Below are positions 25,674 to 47,400 of a stretch of 64,000 nucleotides of DNA, piece by piece. Below the pieces are notes generated by a model. It did not search any database and was not told where the DNA came from. It worked only from the letters and a program-made list of their open reading frames with translations. Every line of letters starts with the position of its first letter. The first letter of the stretch is position 1. The DNA comes from Branchiostoma floridae (lineage: Eukaryota > Chordata > Leptocardii > Amphioxiformes > Branchiostomatidae): contig NC_049979.1 of assembly GCF_000003815.2 (NCBI RefSeq), positions 16,178,900 to 16,242,899 on the forward strand, given 5' to 3'. A program made the translations under genes and the position numbers.

Positions 25674-25721
25674 AAGTAAGCCTTTTGGATAGCCTAGGCG
25701 ATGGAGGTTGATGGGGGAGCA

Positions 25722-36038
<10,317 letters not shown>

Positions 36039-36772
36039 GGTCGTCTGCACCACCGGCTCTCATACAAGACGGTCCAAACAGTCTTCTGCTTTACCTGGAC
36101 AGTTAAGGAAGTAACCTAAATGAGGACAAATTATGCACTAACCCACCCTAGGTAGAGAAAATATTTTCACGAAGAGACTACAGGAAAGAAAATTGATACG
36201 TTCACAAAGAGAACCACATAAAGTCACTAATAAAATTGTTGACGACACATAGAGAACATCTATATGTTGTAGACGAATGTTGTAAGCTTGGGCGATTCAT
36301 GGAAAGTACACGTCTGTCTGCACCAGACCTGGGCATACACGGCTGTCTGGCCACGATGCAACTTGAACATTTGCTGAATAATTTGGTGTGGCCAGTTGTC
36401 CAGAGAAGTGATCAAAGTTAAAATCTATGTTCATTACCCAGCAGCTCCCAAACTAATAGTCGTACACACAATATGGGTTTCACTTCTGTAGATCCCGATT
36501 TTTGGCACCACAAACTAGAGCTTTGTTAGTATGTAACGTTACAGGATGTGACATGACAGAAAAACATGAAGTTCTCCATCGACATGCACACTCTTCCATG
36601 TCCAATTTGAAAAACATTTTAAAGACATTACCTTCCTCACCAGCAGAAAAAAGGCACTCCTTCCTTGTGCAACTGCAATGTCCGTGGTTACGCACAATTA
36701 TGGGGAGAAAGAAACGCATAAAATAGAGAGGGTAATGTTCCGTATTTTCCTTGTTTTCAGTTTCAGGCGTGA

Positions 36773-36780
36773 TGACGTCA
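36773..36780. promoter_or_regulatory. CRE-like palindrome upstream of AKT
   Basis: Perfect TGACGTCA about 735 bases upstream of the AKT start codon. An 8-mer can occur by chance, so function is uncertain. Confidence 0.3.
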
Positions 36781-37024
36781 TGAGGGTAATTAGTCGAATC
36801 GCCGATGGCATCAAAACGCTTTAGTATAAAGTTTATGAGAAAATCAGAGACCACGACTCAGAGTTGCCTGAAAATTCAGCATGACAGAAGCTATTAATAT
36901 AATTATGAATATGATTTGGTATTCAAAATGGAAAGGGGTGGGTGTATGGGGTTATTCAACGACATTATAATGAATATTGCCATGTCTGCGGTGTACCTGT
37001 CGACAAGTAGCCGCTAGGCATGAC

Positions 37025-37074
37025 GGGCCACTTTCCGTCTGGGTCACTAGTGGCCCGGATGAGTGACCCAGACG
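37025..37074. repeat. Two interleaved perfect inverted repeats
   Basis: CGTCTGGGTCACT (37036-37048) pairs with AGTGACCCAGACG (37062-37074), while GGGCCACT (37025-37032) pairs with AGTGGCCC (37049-37056), which lies in the loop of the first. The two hairpins are mutually exclusive or pseudoknot-forming. Confidence 0.85.
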
Positions 37075-38312
37075 TCTGCCCCGTTGGCGCCAAAATTTAA
37101 ATATCTCAATACTAGTACCTTTCATCAATTATGTCATCTTGGACCCAGTAGGTGGATTGCTAGCCGTAGCACTACAACTTACAAGAAGGATGTTTCTATT
37201 CATAACTAAAAACACTATGTACTTTATATATAATAGCCAATGTGGCACACACAAAAACATGACCAGGTGCAAATCTTCCAGAAAATCCTGTTTTTGCAGT
37301 GTCACTGTGAGGCTGGTTTGTGTGCAGACAGACTTTTGAGTGATGCTTTAATGATATTACAAAAACACAAATTCTCGTTTCTTAATCAATATGTCCTCTT
37401 TGCATAAAATTCCACTCCCGAAAAGTCCTTGGGGAGACAATATGTATCACTGCAAGGTTATTTTTCTACCGGTATATCTTCCATGCTGCCAGCCGGAGAA
37501 ACCTCTGGGGAAAGAGGAGTGCGGTTTAGTTTATCAACATGTCAAATCCTTCAGTACTGTAAGTGAGTACGTTATCTTTAGAGTGGGCTTTTGTTTCTCT
37601 TTATATTCAGTTTCATCTAATGGTTAGTATGTAGCTTTTTGTTTTTCATATTGCATGTCTGCACATTATTCCTGTATATGTATTCATGATTTGCAAATAA
37701 AATGCATTTGAAAAAAAGTCACCTTTGATATCAGAAAACATGTCTTCTCCTGGTATTGCCCCCCACCTGTATATTTATTTCCTTGTGACACCAATAATAT
37801 TCAATTCCCAACTTTTTTCATAACTGTCCGACTACCAGATATTAATGACGTGCCCAATACAGAATCTTGTATATGTGAAAGTACTGGTTCCCGTCAATTG
37901 CATGTCAATGGCACAATATTATAAGAAACAAAACTTGTCATTCATTTAGGTTACCTGACATGAAAATGTAATGGTAACCCCACAACAGCTAATTTTACAA
38001 GACCTCACATGCACACAAAAAACTCAGTGGACTAGTCACTAGGGTGAACACATCAACACAAACTGATAAAAATACTCCTTACGGAAATTGTTTTCAAAGG
38101 TTGAAGTTTTATTCTCATTCTACATGTAATAGTTATAATGTACAATAAATACACAACAGAAAATGCCCTACCATTGATACTGATATATATTTACTTGATG
38201 AATGTACAACATAACGGAGAACATCTGGAGATAGAAACAGGGCAGATACGGGAGTTCAGTACAAGGTATCTGTAGAACCAGGGAGGGTGAAACTTTCAAT
38301 TAAAACGAAACA

Positions 38313-38318
38313 TTTATT
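38313..38318 (-). terminator. Candidate MCM8 polyadenylation signal
   Basis: AATAAA on the minus strand, about 125 bases after the MCM8 stop codon at 38441. Confidence 0.4.
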
Positions 38319-38440
38319 TTCCAGTCATGACCAATATGTCATGGTGACAGAGATTCTGAGTCATCAAATTGATCTTAATCCAGTCCAAGTCCTGTGGCTG
38401 TCTCCAGGGTACCTGACTGAAGTTGGCGCGGATGCCTCCC

Positions 38441-41400
38441 TCAGAGCCCAGCTGTCTGCAGCTGGTACACCCTAGAACCCTTCTTCAGCAGGAATCCCTG
38501 GTTGTTAAGGGAGGCAATGAATCCCTCAAAGTCTGGAACCTTTACATCACAATTCTGCAGAAGAAAAAAAATGTACCTGTACATGCATGGACTCATTTCT
38601 GGTGATATATGCTTAGTACCTCACCCATGTGTTCACACCTAGCTTGTAATGTACTGTTTTATTAAACTGTGATGTGCTCAATATGTTTCATTTAACTACT
38701 AGTATTTATGGGCTAGATCATAGGACAACTTGAATGAGAAAGATAAATATAGTTAAACTTTTGGTCACATTCCAACATCTTAATCACTTAAACTTTGTCA
38801 AATCACGAGCTCCTATACAAACCTGAGCAATTTCCCTCATCTGTTGCACAGTGAAGATGTTGTTGTACGTCCGTTCTGCCACTCTGTTCAGGGCAGCGAC
38901 AAACCTCTTTGGCTACAAAAACATTAAAACAACAAATTACGACAGATTTGAAGTACTTCAAAATAAGTGAAGTCAAGTATGGCTGTAATTGTAAAGTCTT
39001 TATAATGATAAAACCAACTGGAGGGAGGTTTTATCAAATTTCCCTGATAAAACTTCATATTGTGTGAGCAAAAACATTCATCCGACATTAATACAAGTTC
39101 AACAACAATAGCTACAAGGCATAAAGTAACTTGTCATAAGTAAATTAATTGGAATACATGTACATGTATATATAAAATATAGCCAGTTAACAAGTATATA
39201 TGCTTTGACCTAACCTTGCTCCTGCTGCTCATGCCTGACCCATTCTGTGATCTCAGGAAATCCAGTTGTCCAAATTCATCTGAGTAGGTGTCAAACATGC
39301 TGAAGAAAAAAGGTGGTTTGGATTGAATTAAGCCATGTCATGCATTTTTGTTGGTAGTAACATTATTTTGGTTTACTTTTTGTATGCCATACATCATTAT
39401 AGGCTTATCAATTTTGTTTCACAGTACACTGTGCATGCTTTATTTCAACTTTTCTTTGGTAAGGGTGTTATATACAATGTATTACAAAGCATTCTTCTCA
39501 TCCCCTTAGAGCAGATCAGAGTCTGTTTAAGACCAGTAGGTCAGATGAAACCTGCATAAGTCATTCATTCCCAACTCTCTCCATCAAAATCTCTGACCTG
39601 TCTTTCATGATTTCCACCACATCCTGTGCATCCTGACTGGTAGCTGTCTCCCTCAGCTCCAGACGGCTACGGGCCTACATGGAACCAATTTGATATTATA
39701 ACAAACAATCTTCAACTAAAAAACAAAACCTGTGACAATCTTTACTGGATAGCATAAGATGTTTACAGTTTGACATGCAAAAAGACAAGTTGCATGCTAT
39801 TTGTAGAATACATCTTAAAGGATGCAGACCTTTTATGTGTTTGATTATTGAACCAGAAACTGAAATAAGCATACATAACTTGTTGTACAAATGAGTGATG
39901 ATGTTATTTCCAACATAACAGTGCACATGATGATTCTTTTTTCTTATTTTTCTTAAAGTCACAATCATCAAAGAGCAGGTAAGAGACCTCTGTCAGTCTG
40001 ATGAGGGACTCCAGCTGCCTGGTGGTGATGGGGATGCTGTCTGGGCCCCGCTGATCCTTCCTAAGCTCAAGGTAGAAGGTCTGCAAATGTGTTGATGACA
40101 GTTAAGCTACATATGACTGTAATAAGGAAATTTACTACTTTACTGCTAGTAACATTATATCTAGATATCTTGTACCACTGAAAAGAGGAGGGTGTAGCTA
40201 ACCTGTAAATGGATATAACATTTCAACAGTTGTTGAATGACACTATCCTGTCTTAACTTGTGTTTTTGTTAACACAGATTGCAGACAGTAGGTTAATATA
40301 TTTGACTGACCTGAAGCACCTGCTTGGCTTCTGGTGACAGTTTTGGATGGACATACTTCCTTGCATAGGCCACATACTGAAATGTGAACATAACATGACA
40401 AATTTGATCGTGAGACCATTGTATCAACCTTCATATCATTAATTTTCTCCGAGTCATAGACATCCAGGATTTTAGAGTAGAGGCAAGAGACAAGGAAGGA
40501 AATCTGTGAACCTTAAATGCCAAAAAAGTCATGCATCTCTGATCAAACTGTTTGTTTTAATAGGATAAAAATGATAATTCACTAAATCAACTACAAGAAT
40601 GGTTTGGTTTAGAGTATACCTTTCTTAGAAGGGGGTGTGGGATGGGGTCAAATTGTTCACCTCTGCTGATCTGGAAAGATAAAGACTGCCTGAATACAAC
40701 ATGTACAACACCAAAGTGCTTTTTACATCATTGAATGATTCGGAACAAGTCCTCAACAGTCCAGAAAAGACTCATAGAGGAAGCCATTGAGGGAGAACAT
40801 TTACTTATATTCATTATACTATCAAGCCCTATCCCATGAAAAGTTCTTATTTGTGAAGACACTGTCTGCTACAAGCTACTGCCACATACGTATAACATAA
40901 GTATACAGAGTATTGCAGTTGTTATGAAATTCTGCAAAGAACTGTACTCTCTCACATCAACAGAACTGTAACATTTTTGATCTTGTCATTACCTATATCC
41001 ATTGTACAGGCAGGTTCTCCTAATTGATTCATCACCAACTTGTCTTGTTTAAATTTATTTTTCTGTTATCCATTTTGTACTTATGTATGTAATGTCGTTT
41101 ACTATTCTTGTTTTATGCGTATGTTTCTTGAGTAGAAGGCTTAATATAAGCAATTTGTGCTTTCCGCCTCATACTCGCAAAATATATGTGAATAAATAAA
41201 TAGATAAATAAAAGAACTGTACCTTTAGCCGTTCAGATAACGGCTTTTCTAATTCCCACTGTCTTCTGGCCTCATCGCTATCAGGGGTCTGTAAATTATG
41301 GTATGTCAGTACAATTTATTTGATTCAACTATTACAGGCTATAAATTCAGTATAATAGTTTAAAGAAGACAGAATTCTATTCTATAAAGCACATAATATT

Positions 41401-44400
41401 ATGTGGTGTACATGAAATGTAATTTGGAGGATTCCACCTAAATGTATATGATAGGGGGACACAGTCTCAGAGAACTTTACCTGGGCCATCATTTTACAGT
41501 ATATAAAATCTTGAGCTTACCTGGGGGTCTCTTCTCACTCTGACAGCAGAGGTTTCTCTGCAAGGAAAGCAAAAAAAGTATGGATACACTGCATTCAAAA
41601 TGCAAATTGCCATAATGTAGATTCCCAACAGTGCATGGGAAGGGAAAGACAATGTTGTTTTCCAACAAACGTCAGCTAAGTTACTCACCGGCACCTGCCA
41701 GCCCTCAGCGCCATGACATGCTCAGACAACATGCTGTCCAGATCCTGGTTAGAGAATAAAATTTATATAGAAATTTCCCACCAAAGTTTTACAGTGGAAA
41801 CACACCACCTTTAATGACAAAAGTTTGAAAAAAAATGTATGAAACAAATCATTTAGAATACACTACACTTTGGTAAGAAATGTGGAGATTGATACTAATT
41901 ACTCCAAACTGAAATAAAGTGTATATTTATTAGTACATTATAATTGCAGTGTTAATTAATCATTTCTAAGGTTACTGATATTAGCAAATCATCTTTGCCA
42001 AATACCTTGAGCCATAGGTCTAACTAGCAAGTTTCCATACAGGTAAACAACATGATGAACTGGCTGGTGATTACCTCATCAGGATTGTCCAGCAAAATAA
42101 ACACCAGGTCAAACCGAGACAGCAGGGCACTACCCATCCTGGAACAAAAACAGAATTCTCAAATGTAGGTTACCTTGTACATTTTGTATTTCTAACAGGA
42201 GTTACAGACATCCTCCAGAGGGGTTAAGTATGAACAAAACCCTTAAGACAAAAGTACTACTAATTTTGCTCTGTCCCATTTGCAACAGAATTATAACAGC
42301 TACTAAAGGAAGTCGAAGGTTGACAGTACTTTAGGAATACACCTAAATGTTATCCTAGGAGACCTACTTGAGGTTCTCTGCCACAGTCTTAGCCTTGTTG
42401 TAGTGCCCACCAACTGGGTTGGCTGCTGCGATGATGGATGTTCGTGCAGGGAGGCTGGACAGAGGGAAGACTCATGTTAACAAAATTCATGAAAATTGAC
42501 TGTACCTATATAGTCAACTTTTACCAACACTTCACACATTTCTTCATATTTTCTAGAATTTGAAGGATGACATTTTACTGTCCTTTATTGAATGCTATCT
42601 AATACAATTGAATTATCTTGAGACATGAGAAAATCCAGACTAGGCACACACCTGCAGACTATGCCTGCCTTGGCCAGGCTGATGCTTTGCTGCTCCTGGA
42701 AACATACAAACAGCAATGACAATCATCTAAAATCAGCTTCTATGAAGAGCAAAATGACAGTGACTCTATTTCTATTCTTGCACTTAAAACAGAATGGTTA
42801 CAAGAGCAAGGTGGTTATAACCTCTTTGGTCAGAGCAACATCATAACTTTTGTACTTAGATAAGTCAATGGCAATTAGATAAGTCATTCTTAATAAAAAA
42901 ATTAAACAATGTGTATAGGCAAGGAGGTTGAAAAAAGGAAAAGGCCTTTCCTTGCTATAGGTCATTTTCTATTGTAAAGCTCTGTCTTGAGGTAATAAGT
43001 ACCGGTAGTTTACTCTACTTCATATTTCCTTTTGGCTTACCTATGATTAGTAATCTTATTCTGAAAGGGACTAAATGTGTAACAAAGGAGATCAATTGTT
43101 GATCTGCATTGTTACAGCAGGTTGGGTATGTCGATATATTAGATAACAATGATACTATGATAACAACTTCAATATAGGCTGGGCTGGTAGAGGATAAGCA
43201 TGTCAAGTGTTCTCATACAAAAGGAAACAAGTTGCTTACCATTGCCTCTAGGAGAGCCTGATGCTGGTTGGTCATTTTGTCAAATTCATCAATACAGCAA
43301 CAGCCTGGAACAGAAAATGTTTCAAATGAAATGAGCATCAATACCATTGGCATGACTCAATGAAATGTTTGCTATACAAAACACAAGAAATACTTGCAGG
43401 TTTACCAGCAGCCTTCCTTGTGAATTACAGTCTGCCCAAGAAGATCACTCAGGGGATAGATACAGTCTAGTGGACAGGTGGTCACCATAGTAGATGACAA
43501 ACTAATGCTTGGCCAGTTGATTTTTATGTAGAGGAGGGCACTTGCATCTATTAGTTTTACCATAATGGTAAAAGATTATACAACTGGTTTACTTTACCCT
43601 GGTCAGCGAGGACCAGAGCTCCTGCCTCCAGTGCAAAGTCTCCTGATGCACTGTCTCTGCTTAGGGTCACCTGTCAAACAATCAACATAATGTATAAAAG
43701 TACTCTGCACATGTAGACTGATTAACATAGTCAGAAGCAAGATTGATACTACATACAACGTACTGTAATGATGAGTTTATGTGAATGAAATATTATTAGC
43801 TGATTTCTCAAATAAAGCCAAGGATGATACTTAAGCAGTTACATAAGATGTTGTGGTATGTAGGTAAAGTTAAGACCTACAGTGAGTCCAGAGGCAGTAG
43901 TTGTGTTCCCACACACGTAGACACCACGGGGAGCAACGTTGGAAACAGCTTGCAGCATCTACCCATAAAATTAAGAGGCAATTGGTGAATTAGTTACAAT
44001 GAAAATACACAGACAATGTCACAAACAGATTGGACAAATTGCCTGAGAACAGTAGAAGACAAACCTGGCTTTTGCCCAGTCCAGGATCACCCACCACTAG
44101 GACATGGGGGTCTCCTCTCACAGGAATACGATTCTACGGAAGAAACAGACAACCAACAGAGGGATTTTACAACAATCTTCACAAACGTTTAAACTAAATG
44201 GTTAAAATTTCATATTACCATGATATCTCTTTTATTCCTTATATGCTCTGGGAATCCGTGGTGATTTGAGTAGCTCGTGACTTGGGACTTGTATTGTAAC
44301 TATTGACAAAATTTAAAGCTGTTTGTATGACTACACAATTAATGACAATAAATGTGCAGCTACCAAAAGGTACTACATAATACATGTTTCTCACTTGCCT

Positions 44401-47400
44401 NNNNNNNNNNNNNNNNNNNNNNNNNNNNNNNNNNNNNNNNNNNNNNNNNNNNNNNNNNNNNNNNNNNNNNNNNNNNNNNNNNNNNNNNNNNNNNNNNNNN
44501 AGTCACAGAAAAATCATCAAAATACAACAAAGTATTTTGTTTACTTTTGTAAAAGATAAATCAAGTTAATCAGTGGTTTAAAAAGAAGTACCGGTATTGC
44601 TTTTCTGGACATACACACATAGCTGTAAACTAATTACTGGTACTTTTCCCCATTCCAAACATATAACACCAGCTTAAGTAAATCTATGGTATATCCATGT
44701 CCGTATGTCAAGTCCCCAGAGAGGATCAATGTACAAATATCAGTCATCTAACTTTGTAAGCCTGACCTCGTGGCCATATATGGCCGGACATAGTGACCCC
44801 ACGACAAGTCTGAAGACATGTGGGTCCTCCTGGATCTCCTGGATACCATACAGCTCCTTCAGGGTGAACTCCATGGCCAGTCCTGATGTGCCGCTCTCCT
44901 TGGTGGACTTCTTCCCCTTCGTCTTACTCACAGAGTTAGCAGAAATGTAGATGAGGAACATGCACTGGTCACGGTTTGACTTCCTCCTGCCTGCAATGGG
45001 AGTTTGCTGTCATTTTTTGTATTAAATGGCTATAATATAGGTTCTATCACATGTTTTCTATCCAATGGCTCAACCTGAATTCTATATCTTCACTTGATTT
45101 GCTCTCATTCCTACTTATAAATCTATACAACTAACTAAGACTAGTAAGAGCTAATGTTCTAGGGGATAAACACAATAGAATGACAGCAAAACGCAAACTT
45201 TTAAAAATCTGTGGTGCTTGCAGAAAAGAGACTGTTTGCCTGACCTTCCTCTGAGCTCATGACCTTGACAATGCCAGTGACAGTGACTACATCCCCTGGA
45301 GCACAGCTGTCCACTGTATATAAGAAAAAACAACATGTATGTTATATCAATTTAAATTTTAGTTCATATACGCACACTTCCTGGCCTGAGTGTTTCTGAA
45401 GCTACATGCGATATGATGCACAGTAGTACATTTGTACATTAACAACATCAAAACACAGAATGTATTATTTACCCAGATCCCTGGTCAGCTCACACTCCAC
45501 TGTCCGGGGGATCCTACCTGCCTCCCTGTTCTCATCAGTGATCAGCTCCTGCACTCTGGAAGAATAGGCAAGAAGACTTACATTATGTACAACAATGGAT
45601 TATCTGAAATATGGACTGTATTTAAATGTAAGGTAAGTGGTAGTCAGCAAATCTTTCTCTCTCTTATCATCAAAAAATCTAGCGCTCATAGCAATCTTTT
45701 TAATATACCTTATATGTTCCTGTTAATTGGAAAAACTAACTTTTTCAATAGATGTGTCTTACTTGATAGTCTGCCAGTCTACAGTTTCTGTGAGCTGATG
45801 GTTCTGAAGAGGAACAAAAGACCTTCCTCTGCAGTCAGGGGCTGGGCACTGAAAAGCAAAGTAAATCTATCTCTTGAATGTAACTTTTGCATACGCTAAC
45901 AATTTATGATGACATCTATTTACTGGAAACTCACTGGCCATAAAATTCTATTGATCAAATGTTTAGAAGAGGACAACATCTGTGTGTGTCAATAATGTAT
46001 TCATATATGTACAGCAGCACATGGCATTTACCTTGGTTGGTAGGCAGTACTTTCCTTCAGGAAGTATCACTCTCTGAGGGGAAAAGACAAAAATGTTTTA
46101 ATTTTTTTTTGTTTCAAAAGGTAACAGTGCTGGAACATCAGGGTATAACAATTAACGTAGCTACTCAACAGACAACATAAGAATATAGATAACCATCAGT
46201 TCTCTCACCTGTACTCCCCTACAGGTGAGACACTCAAACGCCATCTTGATGCACATGGGTTTCACATTGCTGACCCTCACCACTGTTCCTCTGATGCACA
46301 CAAACTTACCTGACAAATGAATCAGAGAACAGTTATATATCTCCGGACAGAAACTAAGTGTTCAATAAGGCAGAAAGAAAGATCACATCTGTTCTTTTTG
46401 ATGAACTTAAACACCGTCTAGAACGAATGGCCAGAAAGAGGCCTTAGAAAATTCAAAATGAAAAGTGGTATTAGAAAATCTAAAAAAAGAGTCTCACCAT
46501 AGAAATTTGCCTTCAGCCTTCTCATGGAAGTTATGGGCTCATAATTGAATACCCTGATGAAAAAGAACACAAGAACATTGTCTTTAATTGGTACACAAAT
46601 GTGAAAGATGGACACAGAACACGTATTTACGTAAATTAATTATTGGTCTTAAAGCTACACCTATTTTGACTAACAGGTGTACTCTCAAAGTACATGTATT
46701 TCACAAGATAACATTTACCCATATCCATAGCAAGGAGATTTGAACTTATTGACATCACCACATTGTATAGCATGTTAGGCCTTACCTAGTATGGATAAGG
46801 GGTACATTAACAGCTATGGTAGCTGGGGTTTCTCCATCTTCCTGCCCAGGCTGCTGTAGGGCAGCTGCCTGCCTCTCCAGGTCATGGGTCAGGACCTACA
46901 CAGACAAAAGGTCATGGGTCAGGAGTCAGGACCTACACAGACAAAAGGTCGTGGGTCAGAACCTACACATACAAAAGGTCGTGGGTCAGGACCTACACAG
47001 GCAAAAGGTCATGGGTCAGAACCTACACAGACAAAAGGTCGTGGGTCAGGACCTACACAGACAAAAGGTCATGGGTCAGGACCTACACAGGCAAAAGGTC
47101 GTGGGTCAGGACCTACACAGGCAAAAGGTCGTAGGTCAGGGTCTATACATACCAAAGGTTATGGGTCAGAACCTACACATACAAAAGGTCATGGGTCAGG
47201 ACCTAGACATACAAGGTCATGGGTCAGAACCTACAGAGGTCGTGCGTCAGAAGTCAGAGCATCAATGCACACAAAAGTCATGGATGACAGTCTTCATACA
47301 GAGGTGTAATGATAAGCTAATTAATCTATTTGTGATTTTTCTTACGATGTGAAGAAGGGTGTTGTCTATAATCATCCTTGTTCTGACCTGGTGCACAGCC

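Larger units (their letters stand above)
22081..25721. other. Intergenic region between AKT 3' end and PARP1 promoter
   Basis: No exon-like ORF with splice signals is recognised on either strand. Contents noted: a SINE (22435-22930), an AT-rich microsatellite (25617-25673) and minus-strand AATAAA candidates at 25359-25364 and 22374-22379. The stretch next to 25722 is probably AKT 3'UTR. Confidence 0.6.
36039..38312. other. AKT promoter / AKT-MCM8 intergenic region
   Basis: No recognised coding exon. It should contain the AKT 5'UTR and promoter and the MCM8 3' end. Noted: a CRE palindrome TGACGTCA at 36773-36780, interleaved hairpins at 37025-37074 and a CTTTACCTGG splice-like sequence near 36100. 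Confidence 0.5.

Noticed and set aside
46881..47280. CRISPR-like array (regular ~30-bp period)
   Set aside because: The units are contiguous with no spacers, and the genome is animal; it is a minisatellite.
46816..47352. Plus-strand ORFs of 178 and 141 codons with repeated [19 protein letters not shown] units
   Set aside because: They are translations of the 30-bp minisatellite in two frames, antisense to MCM8. Open only because the unit is a multiple of three without stops.
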